DNA of 6,317 nt from Bacteroidota bacterium (GCA_027620595.1 JAQCDI010000157.1:1-6317); one strand, 5' to 3'. Positions 1-6,250 are shown, counted from the stretch's first letter. The notes: generated by a model from the letters alone, not told the origin. Numbers and translations: made by a program.

Positions 1-2
1 GG

Positions 3-425
3 GCAGGCCTTTCGAATCAGCCGTGCGTCAGGGGTTCACCAGGCCACGTCGCCCTGAAGTCGGTCAATCGATGCAAAGCCGTGCTTGAAAGTCGTATTGA
101 TCCTGGAGAAGCCTCCGACCATGTGTTTGTGAAGTCCGATGGCCGGTTGATCAAGCTCCAATTGGCGGAAATCGAGTGGATCGAGGCCCAGCGCGACTAT
201 GTCCTCATCCACACCCGTCAGCAGGATCTGTTCATCCATTCGACCATGAAACGCCTGTCGGATCGGCTTGGAGAACAGGAATTCGTGCGGGTGCATCGCT
301 CATTCATTGTCCGCATGGACAAGATCGAGGATATCGAGGATGGCAGCATCCTCATCGGAAAGAAGGTCATCCCGCTCGGACAATCCTACAAGGATGAACT
401 CATGAGCCGGTTGAACCTGCTTTAG
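3..425 (+). CDS. LytTR-domain DNA-binding regulator, C-terminal part (5' partial)
   Basis: This is the DNA-binding end of a LytTR-type transcriptional regulator, usually the output domain of a two-component response regulator. The frame is open to the left edge with no ATG, GTG or TTG before a GTG at 81, and that GTG has no convincing ribosome binding site, so the gene probably begins outside the window. Numbered from GTG81, the LytTR fold spans about residues 13-114. It begins with a strand around FVKSDGR, continues with EIEWIEAQRDYVLIHT (30-45), then the family hallmark FVRVHRSFIV (68-77), and closes with IPLGQSYKDEL. The short segment SVNRCKAVLES just before the domain resembles the last helix of a receiver domain, but the ~20 residues before that do not look like one. 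No partner kinase is visible and the target genes are unknown. LytTR assignment is secure; the upstream architecture is not. Confidence 0.85.
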   Translation, partial: AGLSNQPCVRGSPGHVALKSVNRCKAVLESRIDPGEASDHVFVKSDGRLIKLQLAEIEWIEAQRDYVLIHTRQQDLFIHSTMKRLSDRLGEQEFVRVHRSFIVRMDKIEDIEDGSILIGKKVIPLGQSYKDELMSRLNLL

Positions 426-613
426 GGCGCCTCCGGCGTCACCCCGGGCTGGCAGCCGTTTCTTTTGCAGTGGAGGACGACGTGCTGGCCCGCCACCGGC
501 CAGCGGCAACAGGCCAAGCGTCATGGTCAGTGTCGAGCCCCCGCTGGACGCCATGGCGCCCAATCCATTTCGTTACCATTGCTTGAAGGAATGATCCCGA
601 TGCCGTCTCGAGC

Positions 614-822
614 CTATGCCTCGGTGTCCTGCGACTTCAGCGGCCGGATGATCCACCAGATGATGAGGGACAGGGGCCAGACAGCAGACCGATGAGGAGC
701 GCCACCAGCACGCCGTTGGATCCTCGTGCTGTGGCGTCCCGATATCCCCAGATCAGAGTGGCCACGTACAAAACCGGGATGAGCAGCAGCATGAGCAGTT
801 CCGAGATTCCGATGCTTCCCAT
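614..822 (-). pseudogene. Small PLDc_N-like two-helix membrane protein, apparent single-base frameshift
   Basis: This gene starts at an ATG at 822 with an excellent ribosome binding site (GGAGGA just upstream). It encodes a very hydrophobic small protein: MGSIGISELLMLLLIPVL, a first helix running to about IWGYRD, a short polar turn (ATARGSNG), then a second helix. As read, the frame changes after GLLS and ends in unlikely low-complexity sequence. Adding one base between positions 679 and 680 restores WPLSLIIWWIIRPLKSQDTEA and a TAG at 614-616, giving 69 residues. The 209-nt length is one short of a multiple of three, as expected. The WPL...IW..RP ending is typical of small proteins annotated as phospholipase D-nuclease N-terminal (PLDc_N) domain proteins. 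These are membrane anchored, of unknown function, and lack the catalytic HKD motif. The lesion may be real or a sequencing error. Confidence 0.7.
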
Positions 823-857
823 GAATTCCTCCAAGACCGATGAACGCATTGACAGAC

Positions 858-889
858 AGGGCTTCATCCTACGGAGCAAGCCCTTTTTC
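858..889 (+). terminator. Intrinsic terminator in the spacer before the GMC operon
   Basis: A perfect 7-bp stem is formed by AGGGCTT (858-864) and AAGCCCT (878-884). Inside it is a second short stem, TCC (867-869) with GGA (873-875), around a three-base loop, separated by a CA/GC internal loop. The arm is followed directly by a T run (884-888), so the signal points along the + strand. The opposite strand has no T run. It lies about 105 bases before the GMC start and 36 bases beyond the start of the divergent small gene. It could stop readthrough from the left or act as a leader attenuator. Confidence 0.6.
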
Positions 890-993
890 TGCAATACGCA
901 GGAATGCGGCCATTGACGACGCGCTCCCTGGTCATGGCTTCCCATTCCTGTCCTGTTTGCGTACACTGGCCGGGCCCGACAAGGGCCATAACC

Positions 994-2733
994 ATGAACC
1001 AAGCAGCGAGGGTCATGTCCAGAGAGGAAGTCTACGATGTATGCATCGTCGGGTCGGGTGCCGGCGGCGGAATGGCCGCCAAGGTGCTGACCGAAGCAGG
1101 TGCAAAGGTTGTCATGCTCGAAGCCGGAGGAGACTGGGATGCAGTCAAGGATGGCGCGATGCTGACCTGGAATTACGAGTCTCCGCGGCGGGGCAAGTCC
1201 ACGAAGGATCGTCCGTTCGGAGAATTCGATGCCTGTATCGGCGGTTGGCAGATCGATGGCGAACCCTATACGACGGCCGAAGGCACCCAGTGGGACTGGT
1301 GGCGTGCCCGCATGGTTGGGGGGCGAACCCATCACTGGGGCCGCATCTCGCTCCGGTTCGGCCCCGACGACTTCCGCAAGAAATCCATTGACGGCAAGGG
1401 CGATGATTGGCCCATCGGTTATGATGACCTGAAGCACTACTACGACCGGCTCGACCGGATGGTGGGCATCTTCGGCAGCGTGGAGAACTTCTACAATGAG
1501 CCCGACGGCATCTTCCTGCCGGCGCCCAAGCCCCGCTGTTACGAGATGATGATCAAAGGGGGTGCCCAGAAAGTCGGCGTCCCCGTGCTCCCATCGAGGC
1601 TTTCCATCCTGACCCAGCCCCTGGGCAACCGTCCTGCTTGCCATTACTGCGGACAGTGTGGACGGGGGTGTGCCACCCGTTCCAATTTTTCCTCACAATC
1701 CGTTTTGTTGCCGCCGGCACTTGCCACCGGCAATCTGACCATCATCACCCACGCCATGGCGCGCGAGGTGCTGACCAACGACGAGGGGGAAGCCACCGGC
1801 GTGTCCTACGTGGACACGCAGTCCATGCAGGACTACGAGGTCAAGGCCAAGGTGGTCGTTCTTGCGGCCAGCGCCTGTGAGTCGGCCCGTCTGATGATGA
1901 ACTCGAAGAGCAGCCGGCATCCGAACGGGCTCTCGAACTCAAGCGACGTGCTGGGCCGCTACCTGACGGACTCCACCGGCGGGGACGCCATGGGATTCTT
2001 CCCGAACCTGATCGACCTTCCGGTGCACAACGATGACGGAGTGGGCGGCATGCACATCTACATCCCGTGGTGGAAGGAGAACGACAAGTCGCTGGCCTTC
2101 TCGCGCGGGTACCACATCGAGGTGTGGGGAGGCCGCGGAATGCCCGGTTACGGGTTCGGAGGAGGCATCCACCGCATCAACGGTCAACTCGACAGTGGGG
2201 ATCGGACCCGCGGGGGAGGAGGCTTCGGCGCCCAGCTCAAGGACGACTACCGCCGCTTGTGGGGCACCTACGTCGGCATGTCGGGCCGCGGTGAGATGAT
2301 TGCCCGGGCCGAGAACCGGTGCACGATCGATCCCGATGTCGTGGACAGATACGGTATTCCGGTCCTGAAATTCGATGTCTCATGGAGCGATGAGGAATTG
2401 CTCCAGATGAAGCACTTCCACGAGACGGCACACGAGATCATCCATGCCGCAGGCGGCACGCCGGTCTGGGACATGCCCACCAAGGAGGACAATTACGGCA
2501 TTACCCGACCGGGCCAGATCATCCACGAGGTAGGCGTGACACGCATGGGCAAGAATCCCCGGACCAGCGTGCTCAACGAATGGTGCCAAGCCCACGAAGC
2601 AAAGAACGTTTTCGTAGCCGACGCCGGTCCGTTCGTCTCCCAACCCCACAAGAACCCCACGTGGTCCATCATGGCACTCTCGATGCGCACCTCGGAATAC
2701 ATCGTGGACGAAGTCAAGCGGAGGAACATCTGA
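994..2733 (+). CDS. GMC-family FAD-dependent dehydrogenase, catalytic subunit
   Basis: This 579-residue flavoprotein probably oxidises a sugar, sugar acid or related alcohol. An N-terminal FAD-binding fold shows GSGAGGG (20-26) and the ribose-binding Glu43 in VVMLEAG. GGRTHHWGR (109-117) is the second flavin contact; His114 sits where pyranose 2-oxidase carries its covalent flavin. A cysteine cluster CHYCGQCGRGC (Cys216, 219, 222, 226) may hold an iron-sulphur centre, as a related cluster does in bacterial FAD-glucose dehydrogenase. The C-terminal GMC domain carries HEVGVTRMG (His511) and KNPT (Asn554), spaced like the catalytic pair of the family. ATG994 was chosen because AAGGG lies 8 bases upstream; ATG1015 has GAGGG only 2 bases away, and earlier ATGs add unrelated sequence. 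There is no signal peptide. The TGA overlaps the next gene's ATG by one base. Family is secure; substrate is unknown. Confidence 0.93.
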   Translation: MNQAARVMSREEVYDVCIVGSGAGGGMAAKVLTEAGAKVVMLEAGGDWDAVKDGAMLTWNYESPRRGKSTKDRPFGEFDACIGGWQIDGEPYTTAEGTQWDWWRARMVGGRTHHWGRISLRFGPDDFRKKSIDGKGDDWPIGYDDLKHYYDRLDRMVGIFGSVENFYNEPDGIFLPAPKPRCYEMMIKGGAQKVGVPVLPSRLSILTQPLGNRPACHYCGQCGRGCATRSNFSSQSVLLPPALATGNLTIITHAMAREVLTNDEGEATGVSYVDTQSMQDYEVKAKVVVLAASACESARLMMNSKSSRHPNGLSNSSDVLGRYLTDSTGGDAMGFFPNLIDLPVHNDDGVGGMHIYIPWWKENDKSLAFSRGYHIEVWGGRGMPGYGFGGGIHRINGQLDSGDRTRGGGGFGAQLKDDYRRLWGTYVGMSGRGEMIARAENRCTIDPDVVDRYGIPVLKFDVSWSDEELLQMKHFHETAHEIIHAAGGTPVWDMPTKEDNYGITRPGQIIHEVGVTRMGKNPRTSVLNEWCQAHEAKNVFVADAGPFVSQPHKNPTWSIMALSMRTSEYIVDEVKRRNI

Positions 2734-3332
2734 TGGCACTCACCCGACGCGAAACCCTCAAGTTGATGGCCTTTGCGGCCCTCGGGGCCACAATTCCCGG
2801 TTGTGGACCGTCCGATATCGAACGTGCGGCAGCGCGCGTGTCGAAGACGATGCCGCTGGCCGATCGGGAGCCAACCACTCTGAACCGTCACGAATATGAC
2901 ACGGTGCGGGTCCTGGCCGACTGGATCATTCCGGCGGATGACCGTAGTGGCAGCGCCAGCGATGCCGGCGTGCCCGCCTTCATCGACTTCATCCTGGAGG
3001 AGACGGACGGCATCGAAGAGCCGCTGAAAGACGGCTTGAAGTGGCTGGACGACCATTCCGAGTCGACGAACGGCACCACGTTCATTGCCCTGGAAACCGC
3101 CCAACAGCGGGCCATCCTGGATCGGATTGCATGGCCGGACAATGTGGAGCCGGGACTGGAACGCGGCGCCGAGTTTTTCACCCTCATGCGGGATCTGACG
3201 GCATCGGGATTCTGGTCCAGCCAGCTGGGCGTCGAGGATCTGGGCTACATGGGTAATACGGCCAATCCTGGATGGGAGGGCTGCTCCCACGAGGCCATGG
3301 CGCACCTGGGCCTGACCTACGACGAGGCCTGA
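2733..3332 (+). CDS. Gluconate 2-dehydrogenase subunit 3 family protein, Tat/lipoprotein-type signal
   Basis: This 199-residue protein is the small partner of the GMC dehydrogenase. It starts at an ATG overlapping the upstream TGA (TGATG), with GGAGG 8 bases before it, so the two are translationally coupled. The N-terminus has a twin-arginine signal, TRRETLK (4-10), then a hydrophobic stretch and IPGC (Cys24). That cysteine fits a lipoprotein site except for the proline at -2. The mature part from about residue 50 matches the Gluconate_2-dh3 family: EYDTVRVLADWIIPADD, followed by SDAGVPAFIDFILEE, and a helical acidic body with a tryptophan-rich end. In characterised FAD-glucose and gluconate dehydrogenases this subunit is needed to fold and export the signal-less flavoprotein through Tat, and the same role is inferred here. 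Its last 16 bases overlap a convergent remnant on the other strand. Confidence 0.92.
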   Translation: MALTRRETLKLMAFAALGATIPGCGPSDIERAAARVSKTMPLADREPTTLNRHEYDTVRVLADWIIPADDRSGSASDAGVPAFIDFILEETDGIEEPLKDGLKWLDDHSESTNGTTFIALETAQQRAILDRIAWPDNVEPGLERGAEFFTLMRDLTASGFWSSQLGVEDLGYMGNTANPGWEGCSHEAMAHLGLTYDEA

Positions 3333-3499
3333 GCGGCGCGGCCCATCCACTCATCCTCGGGTCCAATCAAGAATGGCAGCACCTTGCCTGCCGTGATCCA
3401 CGCCACCCCGAAGGCCCAGAGGGCGATGAATTCGGCCCAGTAGATCAGGCCATAGCTGGCCGATGTGTCGGGGTCCAACACCAGTCCCGCCAGGCCCAC
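3317..3499 (-). pseudogene. C-terminal remnant of an integral membrane protein
   Basis: About 60 codons ending at TAG (3317-3319) read as the tail of a membrane protein. VGLAGLVLDPD is followed by a long hydrophobic segment, YWAEFIALWAFGVAWITAGK, and a charged tail PEDEWMGRAAQASS. The composition is that of a real C-terminus rather than a shadow, but I cannot name the family. An ATG in the same frame at 3541 gives only Arg/His-rich residues that are out-of-frame GH43 coding sequence, so it is not a credible start. The meaningful reading begins near 3499, where the GH43 fragment in a different frame stops making sense. This looks like the far side of a deletion junction. Its end overlaps the end of the small dehydrogenase subunit gene tail to tail. 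Confidence 0.6.
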
Positions 3500-3759
3500 T
3501 TCACGGCCGTCGTGTCGAGGATGCGCTCGTGCTTGGTCCAATTGACGAGGTCAGGGGAGGAGAAGGCGTCGAAGAAGAGCTGATCGTTGTAGCGCGCCGA
3601 GAAGGTGGGGAATACGAAGTAGCGATCCCCGAATACGGCGCCTTCCGGGTCGGCGTACCAGCCCTCGACAATGGGGTTGCCGGCGGTTTCCGTAGCAGGA
3701 TCTTCGGTCGGAGCGCAAGAAGAAAGTAGCAGCAGGAGGGCCGGAAAAACGTACTTCAT
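3445..3759 (-). pseudogene. Truncated GH43 glycoside hydrolase, N-terminal fragment with lipoprotein signal
   Basis: The frame opens at ATG3759 with a short lipoprotein signal, MKYVFPALLLLLSSC (LSSC lipobox, Cys15), then a polar linker. NPIVEGWYADPEG (28-40) follows, the first blade of the GH43 beta-propeller, including the Asp of YADP that acts as catalytic base in this family. FGDRYFVFPTFS, FFDAFSSPDLVNWTKHERILD and AVKWA continue as expected for GH43 up to about residue 89 (position 3493). After that the frame gives 15 unrelated residues and stops at 3445. GH43 enzymes are usually 300 or more residues and need a further Asp and a Glu, so this is a dead fragment. Intact relatives hydrolyse arabinose- or xylose-containing glycans outside the cytoplasm. 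No clear ribosome binding site precedes ATG3759. Family call is good; inactivation is nearly certain if the sequence is correct. Confidence 0.75.
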
Positions 3760-3850
3760 TGGGCGCGAACGGATGGAGGGAGGCGCAATTAACGAACCTC
3801 CGGCCCCGATTACGAGTCGGCCTTCCGGATATGCTGCGTCCTGAATAGAT

Positions 3851-3865
3851 TGGGGCTTCACCCCA
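3851..3865. repeat. Short inverted repeat upstream of the amidase gene
   Basis: TGGGG and CCCCA form a perfect 5-bp inverted repeat around CTTCA, 19 bases before the ATG of the amidase gene in the spacer between it and the divergent GH43 remnant. It could be a small hairpin in the leader or an operator half-site pair. It lies just after TAGATTGG, a near match to the TAnnTTTG -7 element of Bacteroidota promoters, but no matching -33 TTTG is seen. This is a weak signal. Confidence 0.25.
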
Positions 3866-3884
3866 CAGAACCTGGCAGAATCCC

Positions 3885-4883
3885 ATGCACCGCGTTTCCT
3901 TCCTCGCGCTGGCCGCATTCCTGGCCGCTTGTACCACGCCGGCCGCAGAGCCCGAACCGACCGCCTCCGCCCCGGAACCCCAGCACACCATCACGTCCGA
4001 GAATGGACACAACAAGTGGAGCCGGACTTTCGAACCCGTGCTGCGGGTGGAGCCCGGGACGGTCATCGAGGCCTTCCTGACTGAGGCATCGGGTGGGTAT
4101 GTGACCCCGGAGACGACTGCAGAGGATCTTGATGCCATCCTCGCTGCCGGTCCGTTCCACGCCCTGACGGGTCCTGTTTACGTCAACGGCGCCGAGCCGG
4201 GAGACCTGTTGACGGTCAAGCTGCACACGGTCGAGGTCCAGGACTGGGGCTGGTCGGCCGTATTCCCGGGCTTCGGTTTCCTCCCCGACGAATTCAATGA
4301 GCCGTACTTCAAGGTGTACCGCTTCCAGCCGGGGGATACCTCCACCGATTTTGGACACGGTATCACGATCCCGTTCCGGCCGTTTCCAGGCGTTATGGGC
4401 GTGGCCCCCGACACGGATGAGTTGCTTTCCACCGTGCCCCCGCGCGCCAATGGTGGCAATATGGATGACAAGGACCTGGTCGAGGGCACCACATCCTACT
4501 TCCCGGTATTCGTCGAAGGCGGGCTCTTCTCGATCGGCGACCCGCATGTGGCCCAGGGCGATGGCGAAGTGTCGGGTACGGCCATCGAAGGGCCGCTGCG
4601 CGTGGTCTACGAGATCGGCCTGATCAAGGGCGCGGGCAACATTCCGTCTCCGCAGTACGAGAACGACACCCACTTTTCCGTGACAGGCTTCGGCGAGACG
4701 ATCGACGATGCGGCCCGGATGGCCACACGCGCCATGATCGACCACATCGTCGGCGCCACGGGCATGAGCCGAACCGAGGCCTACGTGCTGGCTTCCACGG
4801 CGGCCGACCTGAAGATTGCCGAAGTTGTCGACGTCCCGCACATGCTGGTCACGATGCGCATCCCCAAGAGCATCCGGCAGTAG
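3885..4883 (+). CDS. Acetamidase/formamidase family lipoprotein
   Basis: This 332-residue protein belongs to the FmdA/AmdA family, metal-dependent hydrolases that release ammonia from formamide, acetamide or similar small amides. Family hallmarks are visible in order: the PGTVIEAFLTEASGG strand region (about 57-71), GPVYVNGAEPGDLLTVKLH (95-113), the PFPGVMGVAP segment, PPRANGGNMDDKDL, GGLFSIGDPHVAQGDGEVSGTAIE, and a C-terminal helical stretch with MTRAEAY-like sequence (MSRTEAYVLAS). The length fits the family. Unlike the usual cytoplasmic enzymes, it begins with a clear lipoprotein signal, a hydrophobic run ending LAAC (Cys16), followed by a Pro/Glu/Ala-rich linker before the domain at about residue 35. 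It should therefore sit on a membrane outside the cytoplasm. ATG3885 is the start that places the lipobox correctly, though no Shine-Dalgarno sequence is seen. The actual amide substrate cannot be read from sequence. Confidence 0.92.
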   Translation: MHRVSFLALAAFLAACTTPAAEPEPTASAPEPQHTITSENGHNKWSRTFEPVLRVEPGTVIEAFLTEASGGYVTPETTAEDLDAILAAGPFHALTGPVYVNGAEPGDLLTVKLHTVEVQDWGWSAVFPGFGFLPDEFNEPYFKVYRFQPGDTSTDFGHGITIPFRPFPGVMGVAPDTDELLSTVPPRANGGNMDDKDLVEGTTSYFPVFVEGGLFSIGDPHVAQGDGEVSGTAIEGPLRVVYEIGLIKGAGNIPSPQYENDTHFSVTGFGETIDDAARMATRAMIDHIVGATGMSRTEAYVLASTAADLKIAEVVDVPHMLVTMRIPKSIRQ

Positions 4884-4892
4884 GGCCGGGGC

Positions 4893-4907
4893 TGCGGTTC
4901 GCCCGCA
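4893..4907 (+). terminator. Weak hairpin just after the amidase gene
   Basis: TGCGG and CCGCA pair perfectly around TTCGC, starting 9 bases after the amidase stop. What follows is TCTTGCTATT, mixed and only moderately T-rich, so termination would be partial at best. Readthrough into the transporter gene is likely. Confidence 0.25.
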
Positions 4908-4936
4908 TCTTGCTATTGGAAAAGGAGGCGCGTTTC

Positions 4937-5017
4937 TTGGCATCGCCACACATCCAGGCGGCGGCATGCACCCGCTTCCGCATGGGTTCTCCTCACACCC
5001 ATCAGATATCACCATGA
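4937..5017 (+). CDS. Possible short leader ORF coupled to the MFS gene
   Basis: The strongest ribosome binding site in this spacer, GGAAAAGGAGG (4918-4928), serves no start codon in the transporter frame. It does sit 8 bases before a TTG at 4937 that opens a 26-codon frame, and its TGA overlaps the transporter's ATG (ATGA, 5014-5017). The peptide (ASPHIQAAACTRFRMG..., with several His and Arg) resembles nothing I know. The transporter's own ATG has no Shine-Dalgarno, so coupling through this leader would explain how it is translated. The TTG start and the lack of conserved features leave this uncertain. Confidence 0.25.
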   Translation: MASPHIQAAACTRFRMGSPHTHQISP

Positions 5018-6231
5018 CAACTGAGCGGAGACTTTTCTATGGCAGCTGTTTCGCGCTGATCACGACGGCCCTGTCGTTCAGCATCCGGGCCGGCATCCTG
5101 GGTCAGCTGGGCGCCGAAATGAGTTTTTCGGCCGAACAGCTGGGCTGGATCAACTCGATGTGGTTCCTCGGATTTCCCATTTCGATGGTCATCGGGGGAC
5201 TCGTCTACCACACCGTCGGCCCCAAGAAGATCATGCAGTTTGCCTTCTTTGCGCACGCGATCGGCATCGTCATGACCATCTATTCGGGCAGTTTTGTCGG
5301 ATTGCTGATCTCGACCTTGCTGATCGGCCTCGGAAACGGCTGCACGGAGGCCGCCTGCAACCCGATGATTGCCGATACCTATGAAGGCGTCACCATGTCC
5401 AAGATGATGAACCGCTTCCACATGTGGTTTCCCGGTGGCATCGTGATCGGTTCGCTCGTGTCCAAGTTCATGACGGATGCGTCCTTCAGCTGGGAGTCCC
5501 AGATCTGGGTCATCATGGTCCCGACGTTGATCTATGCATGGCTGTTCTGGGGGCAGAAATTCCCCGAAGCACGCGTGGAAGCCTCCAAGAATGTGGGGTC
5601 GAACTTCCAGGCCATGCTGTCGCCGCTGTTCATCTTCATGATGGCCTGCATGGCGCTGACGGCCATTTCCGAGTTCGGTCCGCAGCAGTGGGTGGGGCTC
5701 ATCCTGTCCAAGAGCGGCGCCCAGCCGATGCTCATCCTGGCGCTGGTCACCGGTCTCATGGCGGTTGCCCGATTCTTTGGCGGCGAAGCGGTCGGCAAGC
5801 TGTCCATCACCGGAGTGCTGCTGGCATCGGCCATCCTGGGAACGATTGGCGTCTACATGTTCAGCACGGTCACCGGATCGATGGCCTATGTTGCCGCCAT
5901 TGTCTACGCCCTGGGGATTGCCTACTTCTGGCCCAACATGATCGGCTTCATTGCCCACTACATCCCGAAGAGCGGCGCTCTGGGGATGTCCATCGTGGGC
6001 GCGGTCGGCATGTTCTCAACGTCCATCTTCCAACCAATCATTGGCGAATGGATCGACAGTAATCGGGCCGTGGCGGCGGCTGCCGGCCTGACGGGAGACG
6101 AATTGGAGCTGGTTGCCGGCCAGGCCACATTGGGCACCATGGTGCTCTTCCCGGCCATCCTGATTGTGCTCTTCGCCGTCCTGCACTTCTGGGTCCGGGG
6201 CCGCAAGGCCGAAGGTTCAGCCGCCCATTAG
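5014..6231 (+). CDS. MFS transporter, 12 transmembrane segments
   Basis: This 405-residue inner-membrane permease has twelve hydrophobic segments in two groups of six. A central polar loop around KFPEARVEASKNVGSNF (about 179-195) separates helices 6 and 7. The first helix region reads ALSFSIRAGILGQLGAEM. The loop between helices 2 and 3 (YHTVGPKKIM) is a degenerate form of the MFS G-x-x-x-D-R-x-G-R-R signature. Helix 4 has GLGNGCTEAACNP and helix 10 has FWPNMIGFIA. The sequence resembles MFS permeases found near sugar-modifying oxidoreductases in Bacteroidota and Planctomycetes, so a sugar or related organic solute is a reasonable guess, not shown. ATG5014 gives a normal MFS N-terminus (MTTERRLFYG). 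The in-frame ATG4966 would add 16 unlikely residues. It follows the amidase by 130 bases in the same direction and may share its transcript. Confidence 0.9.
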   Translation: MTTERRLFYGSCFALITTALSFSIRAGILGQLGAEMSFSAEQLGWINSMWFLGFPISMVIGGLVYHTVGPKKIMQFAFFAHAIGIVMTIYSGSFVGLLISTLLIGLGNGCTEAACNPMIADTYEGVTMSKMMNRFHMWFPGGIVIGSLVSKFMTDASFSWESQIWVIMVPTLIYAWLFWGQKFPEARVEASKNVGSNFQAMLSPLFIFMMACMALTAISEFGPQQWVGLILSKSGAQPMLILALVTGLMAVARFFGGEAVGKLSITGVLLASAILGTIGVYMFSTVTGSMAYVAAIVYALGIAYFWPNMIGFIAHYIPKSGALGMSIVGAVGMFSTSIFQPIIGEWIDSNRAVAAAAGLTGDELELVAGQATLGTMVLFPAILIVLFAVLHFWVRGRKAEGSAAH

Positions 6232-6250
6232 GATTCGGGCGAACCTTGAT

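Noticed and set aside
441..580. A 46-codon minus-strand frame in the spacer after the LytTR gene
   Set aside because: No ribosome binding site, no hydrophobic or domain pattern, and composition like out-of-frame GC-rich DNA.
849..877. TTGACA as the -35 box of a promoter for the GMC operon
   Set aside because: No acceptable -10 box lies 16-18 bases downstream, and the terminator stem starts within that interval.
904..993. An earlier start (ATG904 or ATG934) for the GMC gene
   Set aside because: The added residues are not a signal peptide, do not resemble the family N-terminus and have no ribosome binding site; ATG994 has AAGGG at a good distance.
637..1644. A 335-codon open frame on the minus strand
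   Set aside because: Only its last ~62 codons are real (the small PLDc_N-like gene before the frameshift). The rest lies antisense to the GMC gene, is His/Pro/Gly/Arg-rich and resembles no protein; the frame is open because of high GC.
1639..1671. The cysteine cluster as a haem c site
   Set aside because: The spacing is C-x2-C-x2-C-x3-C and no CxxC is followed by His, so it is not a CxxCH haem motif; an iron-sulphur or structural role is more likely.
2493..3350. A 285-codon open frame on the minus strand
   Set aside because: Antisense to the 3' end of the GMC gene and all of the small subunit, both of which have clear family motifs and coupled ribosome binding sites. Composition is typical of a GC-rich shadow.
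3760..3918. A 53-residue upstream extension of the GH43 fragment (ATG3918)
   Set aside because: It would bury the clear lipoprotein signal starting at ATG3759 and overlaps the start of the amidase gene on the other strand.
3858..5015. A 385-codon open frame on the minus strand
   Set aside because: It mirrors the acetamidase/formamidase gene, which has a signal peptide and family motifs. The antisense product is Arg/His/Gly-rich without domains.
5002..5958. A 318-codon open frame on the minus strand
   Set aside because: It mirrors the MFS gene; the product is rich in His, Asp, Gln and Arg, as expected for antisense of hydrophobic coding sequence.
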